A stretch of 16,523 bases of DNA from an uncultured Phycisphaerales bacterium. GTDB lineage: Bacteria; Planctomycetota; Phycisphaerae; WQYP01. Location: positions 1 to 16,523 of the forward strand of contig CAIPTQ010000066.1 of the NCBI GenBank assembly GCA_903868035.1. Reading direction: 5' to 3'. The position numbers and the translations under genes were made by a program. This document shows positions 14,043 to 16,523 of this stretch, piece by piece. The notes beneath the pieces were generated by a model. That model saw only the letters and a list, made by a program, of their open reading frames with translations, was not told where the DNA came from and searched no databases. Positions within the stretch are counted from its first letter, which is position 1. The number at the start of each line of letters is the position of its first letter.

Positions 14043-14069
14043 CGGCGCCCCGATGCAAAGGGGGCGCCG
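14043..14069 (-). terminator. GC-rich hairpin downstream of the PII gene
   Basis: A perfect 9-bp stem, CGGCGCCCC with GGGGCGCCG, encloses a 9-nt loop (14052-14060). It begins about 30 nt past the stop of the PII gene and before metF, the right place for a terminator. No U-tract follows, so it may act with Rho or as an RNA-stabilising stem. Confidence 0.5.
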
Positions 14070-14099
14070 GAAATGGGATTCCGTTCATGGGTGGGCGCA

Positions 14100-14453
14100 T
14101 TAGATAGCTTCGCCGCCCTGGACGCCGTCGCTGACGCGGATGGTGTTTTCGAGGGGGAGGACGAAGATTTTGCCGTCGCCGACCTGGCCCTTGCCGCCCT
14201 CGCCGGAGCGGGCACCCTTGACGATGGCGTTGATGGTGGGCTGGACGAAGTTGTCGTTGACGCCGATGTCCAGGCGCACCTTGCGGATCAGGTTGACCTG
14301 CATGGGCTGGCCGCGGAAGTATTCGGTGTGGCCGCGCTGGCGGCCGTAGCCCTGGACGTCCGAGACGGTCAGGCGGAAGACCTCGACTTCGGTCAGGCAT
14401 TGCTTGACGGCTTCGAGGCGGTGGGGCTGGATGATGGCGATGATCCATTTCAT
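14100..14453 (-). CDS. glnK: PII nitrogen-regulatory protein (GlnB/GlnK family) with Met at position 51
   Basis: This 117-residue PII protein is a trimeric sensor of ATP/ADP and 2-oxoglutarate that controls AmtB and nitrogen enzymes. Family landmarks are present: the N-terminal strand MKWIIAIIQP, GYGRQRGHTEYFRG leading into the T-loop (35-48), GDGKIFVLPLE in the B-loop, and the C-terminal SDGVQGGEAI. The unusual point is in the T-loop. Where GlnB/GlnK of proteobacteria have Tyr51 (RGAEYMV), this protein has RGQPMQV with Met51, so uridylylation by GlnD at that site is not possible. Gln39, which contacts 2-oxoglutarate, is retained (GRQ). AGGAG lies 7 nt before the ATG. It follows amtB on the same strand, the usual partner, at a distance of 168 bp. 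I use glnK for its amtB linkage; glnB is equally defensible. Confidence 0.92.
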   Translation of the reverse strand: MKWIIAIIQPHRLEAVKQCLTEVEVFRLTVSDVQGYGRQRGHTEYFRGQPMQVNLIRKVRLDIGVNDNFVQPTINAIVKGARSGEGGKGQVGDGKIFVLPLENTIRVSDGVQGGEAI

Positions 14454-14615
14454 GGAAGGACTCCTAAGTAGGGCGGCCCGGAAGAGCGGTGCGCCAAGTT
14501 GACGGGGGCGCTGGCGCCACGGAGACGGTTGGGGCTTGCATGAGTTGACGTGCCATGGTTTTACCAGAGAACGCCCGGGTTGTCATCCGGGAGGTGGCGT
14601 GCCGGTTGCGCGTGG

Positions 14616-14634
14616 GGCGGGTCAGTGTCCCGCC
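14616..14634 (-). other. Hairpin whose loop contains the amtB stop codon
   Basis: GGCGGG (14616-14621) and CCCGCC (14629-14634) form a 6-bp stem with a 7-nt loop that holds the TGA of amtB. It could slow decay or reduce read-through into the PII gene. There is no U-tract. Confidence 0.4.
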
Positions 14635-16106
14635 TGGAGATGCTCGCGGGCGATATCCCGCGAGACCTGGAGGTCGACGGAGGCGGAACCGGCGACTTCG
14701 CTGCTGGGGGCGGGCATCTGCTCGAGCATCCAGCCCTGTTCGCCGTGGATGCCCGGGTCCATGCCTTCGATCTCGACGCGGCGGGGGACGCGGAAGCCGA
14801 TGAGCTTGTCGATGACGACCAGGAGGATGAGCGTGCCGACGGAGGCGATGACGGCGGCGGAGGCGGCGGCGACGAGTTGTTTCCAGATCTGGGCGGCATT
14901 GCCGTCGATGAGGCCCTTGGCCCCGGCGGTCTGGTTGAAGGTGAGGGTGCAGAAGACGCCGGTGAGGATGGCGCCCAGGAACCCGCCGACGCCGTGGACG
15001 CCGAAGGCATCCAGGGAATCGTCATAACCGAACTTCACTTTCAGCAGCACGGCGCCGAAGCAGACCATGCCCGCGGCAGCGCCGATGATGATGGCCGCCC
15101 AGGGGGCCACGTAGCCGCTGGCGGGGGTGATCGCCACCAGCCCGGCGACCAGGCCCGAGGCGAAGCCCAGTGACGTGGGCCGGCCGTGCTTGAGCCATTC
15201 GGCGATCATCCAGGAGAGCCCGCCGGCGGCGGCGGCGATCTGGGTGGTGGTGAAGGCGACGGCAGCCACGCCGAAAGTGGGGTTGTTGATGCCCACGGCC
15301 GAGCCGCCATTGAAGCCGAACCAGCCGAACCAGAGGAGGCCCGCGCCCAGGAGGGTGAGCACAAGGGCGTTGGGCTGCAAGACGCCCTGGGGATAGCCGA
15401 CGCGTTTGCCGATGTAGAGGGCGGCGACGAGTGCCGAGAAGCCGGCGGAAATGTGTACGACGGTGCCGCCGGCGAAGTCGATGGCCCCGATGTGGAAGCC
15501 TTCGGTGCCCGGCGCCAGCCACCCGCCGCCCCAGACCCAGTGGGCCAGGGGATTGTAGATGAAAAGCCCCCAGAGCAGGGTGAAGAGGGCGAAGGCGCTG
15601 AACTTGACGCGTTCGGCAAAGGCCCCGGTGATGAGGGCCGGGGTGATGATGGCGAACATGCCTTGGAACATGACGAAGATGAGTTCGGGGGTTTTGGTGC
15701 CCACGTGGACGTCATTAGGTCCGATGCCCTGGAGGAATAGGAGTTTCCAGTCCCAGCCGATCAGGCCGTGGTGGTCCTGGCCGAAGGCCATGGCATAGCC
15801 GATGACGACCCATTCGATGCCGATGATGCCCAGGGCGGCCATGGAGTGCATCATGGTGCCGAGGACGTTTTTGCGGCGGACCATGCCGCCGTAGAAGAGG
15901 GCCAGGCCGGGGACCATGAGCATGACGAGGGCGGAGCTGATGAGCATCCAGGCGGCATCACCGGTGTCCGCGACACCCTTGGGGTCCACAGTGGAGGGGA
16001 CGGCAGTATCGCCGAGGGAAACGGCGCAGAGCGTGCCGAGGGCGAATACCGCCAATAAAGCAGGAAGCGTCCAGCGTCCGCCGGTAGACCGATCAAGTCG
16101 ATACAT
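14622..16106 (-). CDS. amtB: Ammonium transporter AmtB/Mep/Rh family
   Basis: This 494-residue inner-membrane channel conducts ammonium. It has a cleavable-looking signal sequence (about 1-33) and eleven or so membrane helices between about residues 50 and 437. Conduction-pathway residues are present: Asp210 and the twin histidines His218 (AGGTVVHISAGFSALV) and His371 (DAFGVHGVGGFLGAI). GAFAERVKF and GLLWFGWFGFNGGSA are also typical. The cytoplasmic tail, where PII docks, begins with RVPRRVEIEGMDPGIHGEQGW. It continues for about 35 residues beyond the usual end (MLEQMPAPSSE to GH). The frame is open to 16193, but AGGAAA just before the ATG at 16106 and the signal sequence decide the start. 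The PII gene follows on the same strand. No confident sigma-54 site was found upstream. Confidence 0.95.
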   Translation of the reverse strand: MYRLDRSTGGRWTLPALLAVFALGTLCAVSLGDTAVPSTVDPKGVADTGDAAWMLISSALVMLMVPGLALFYGGMVRRKNVLGTMMHSMAALGIIGIEWVVIGYAMAFGQDHHGLIGWDWKLLFLQGIGPNDVHVGTKTPELIFVMFQGMFAIITPALITGAFAERVKFSAFALFTLLWGLFIYNPLAHWVWGGGWLAPGTEGFHIGAIDFAGGTVVHISAGFSALVAALYIGKRVGYPQGVLQPNALVLTLLGAGLLWFGWFGFNGGSAVGINNPTFGVAAVAFTTTQIAAAAGGLSWMIAEWLKHGRPTSLGFASGLVAGLVAITPASGYVAPWAAIIIGAAAGMVCFGAVLLKVKFGYDDSLDAFGVHGVGGFLGAILTGVFCTLTFNQTAGAKGLIDGNAAQIWKQLVAAASAAVIASVGTLILLVVIDKLIGFRVPRRVEIEGMDPGIHGEQGWMLEQMPAPSSEVAGSASVDLQVSRDIAREHLQAGH

Positions 16107-16209
16107 GTTCGTTTCCTCGCATAAAATGCCGCCACCCCAACTCCGCCAAGAGCGGGGGCGAATGTCCTGTCTGTAAGTAAAGACAAACGGCATACCTGAC
16201 GTGCATATA

Positions 16210-16228
16210 TTGTAGGCAATTACTACAA
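16210..16228. promoter_or_regulatory. Operator-like dyad upstream of amtB
   Basis: TTGTAG (16210-16215) and CTACAA (16223-16228) are a perfect 6-bp dyad with a 7-nt centre. It overlaps TACAAT on the minus strand (16209-16214), a -10-like hexamer about 100 nt before the amtB start. A regulator bound here could block amtB transcription. No matching -35 is seen. Confidence 0.4.
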
Positions 16229-16333
16229 CTTCTTATTTTGCAAATACTTGCGGTTCATACATCCGCGAGTTTTCGCCCGCAACATCGGATGATGGAACGC
16301 GTAACCACTGAACAACAGATAAGGAGCGAAGGC

Positions 16334-16364
16334 CGAATTGCCTAGCATCTAAGCAGCCAATTCG
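16334..16364. repeat. Inverted repeat with 7-bp arms
   Basis: CGAATTG (16334-16340) and CAATTCG (16358-16364) are perfect reverse complements 17 nt apart. It may be an operator or part of a folded RNA. Confidence 0.35.
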
Positions 16365-16440
16365 CATGTTTTATCTTTGTGAAATCTGACTAATTAGGTT
16401 GGAACGTACCGTTTAAGTGCGATTATTCCGGCGTAAAAAG

Positions 16441-16470
16441 CTGAAATAAATCGGTTTGCGGGAGTATAAT
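16441..16470 (+). promoter_or_regulatory. Rightward promoter for a gene beyond the window
   Basis: A perfect TATAAT (16465-16470) is preceded at 18 bp by CTGAAA (16441-16446, 4 of 6). No start codon with an open frame follows before the window ends. The leader contains TCCGG (16501-16505) and CCGGA (16513-16517), a small stem. Confidence 0.5.
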
Positions 16471-16523
16471 TTAGCTATCGGAAGACTAATTGAAGGATAA
16501 TCCGGCCACGAACCGGAAGATCC

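Larger units (their letters stand above)
16107..16523. other. A+T-richer non-coding region upstream of amtB
   Basis: No open frame here looks coding on either strand. The part next to amtB is its leader and control region, and the right part carries a rightward promoter. The composition is clearly more A+T-rich than the rest of the window. It contains the dyads listed separately and could also hold a small RNA. Confidence 0.6.

Noticed and set aside
12827..14107. Long plus-strand open frame (426 codons) across metF
   Set aside because: It runs antisense to metF, which has clear family motifs. Its product is a Gly/Val/Glu-rich low-complexity sequence caused by high G+C and codon bias on the other strand.
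14530..14550. TGGCAC...ATGCA on the minus strand before the PII gene as a sigma-54 promoter
   Set aside because: The GG and GC elements are 13 nt apart instead of 10, and sigma-54 promoters tolerate almost no spacing change.
16115..16137. TGGC...TGC on the minus strand just before amtB as a sigma-54 promoter
   Set aside because: The spacing is one nucleotide too long, and transcription would start at about the ATG, leaving the ribosome-binding site outside the mRNA.

Overview
This is a G+C-rich bacterial chromosomal window with tightly packed genes, many ATGA overlaps and short gaps. It has no rRNA, tRNA, CRISPR array, transposase or phage gene that I can see. The gene families fit a member of the PVC group, most likely Planctomycetota and perhaps Phycisphaerae. 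The clues are an ECF sigma factor with the [13 protein letters not shown] type of region 4, a stand-alone LigD-like 3'-phosphoesterase, an FHA-GAF-histidine kinase, and many secreted or anchored proteins with no known family. The lineage is an inference; no marker gene is present to settle it.

Layout. Positions 1-2016 (minus strand): a membrane-anchored protein whose N-terminus looks like a decayed sigma-2 region, translationally coupled to a class I methyltransferase, then a separately promoted ECF sigma factor that runs off the left edge. Positions 2281-3030 (minus): a TPR lipoprotein. Positions 3198-4336 (plus): the LigD phosphoesterase-like protein and a membrane-anchored protein of unknown function. 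Positions 4403-4875 (minus): a RelE-type toxin with its antitoxin, directly downstream of a CslA/cellulose-synthase-like glycosyltransferase (4904-6457, minus). Positions 6682-9100 (plus): an overlapping rnfC-like/rnfD-like pair. Positions 9280-12041 (plus): an FHA-GAF-histidine kinase, a small gene of unknown family and a YkgJ-type cysteine-cluster protein. Positions 12406-12948 (plus): a secreted protein of unknown function. Positions 12989-16106 (minus): metF, a PII gene and amtB. The right end (16107-16523) is A+T-richer, non-coding and carries several dyads and a rightward promoter.

How the genes fit together. amtB and the PII gene form the usual ammonium uptake and nitrogen sensing pair, but this PII protein has Met at position 51, where uridylylated PII proteins have Tyr. 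The rnfCD-like pair is the most unusual part. It has only two of the six Rnf subunits. The RnfC-like protein keeps both 4Fe-4S motifs but lacks the N-terminal domain and has changed its NADH/FMN site motifs. The RnfD-like protein has no recognisable flavinylation threonine motif. This looks like a reduced or repurposed membrane electron-transfer module. A further recurring feature is a -10-like hexamer placed exactly 6 nt before start codons that lack a Shine-Dalgarno sequence (sigma gene, rnfC-like and perhaps ykgJ-like), which suggests leaderless mRNAs.
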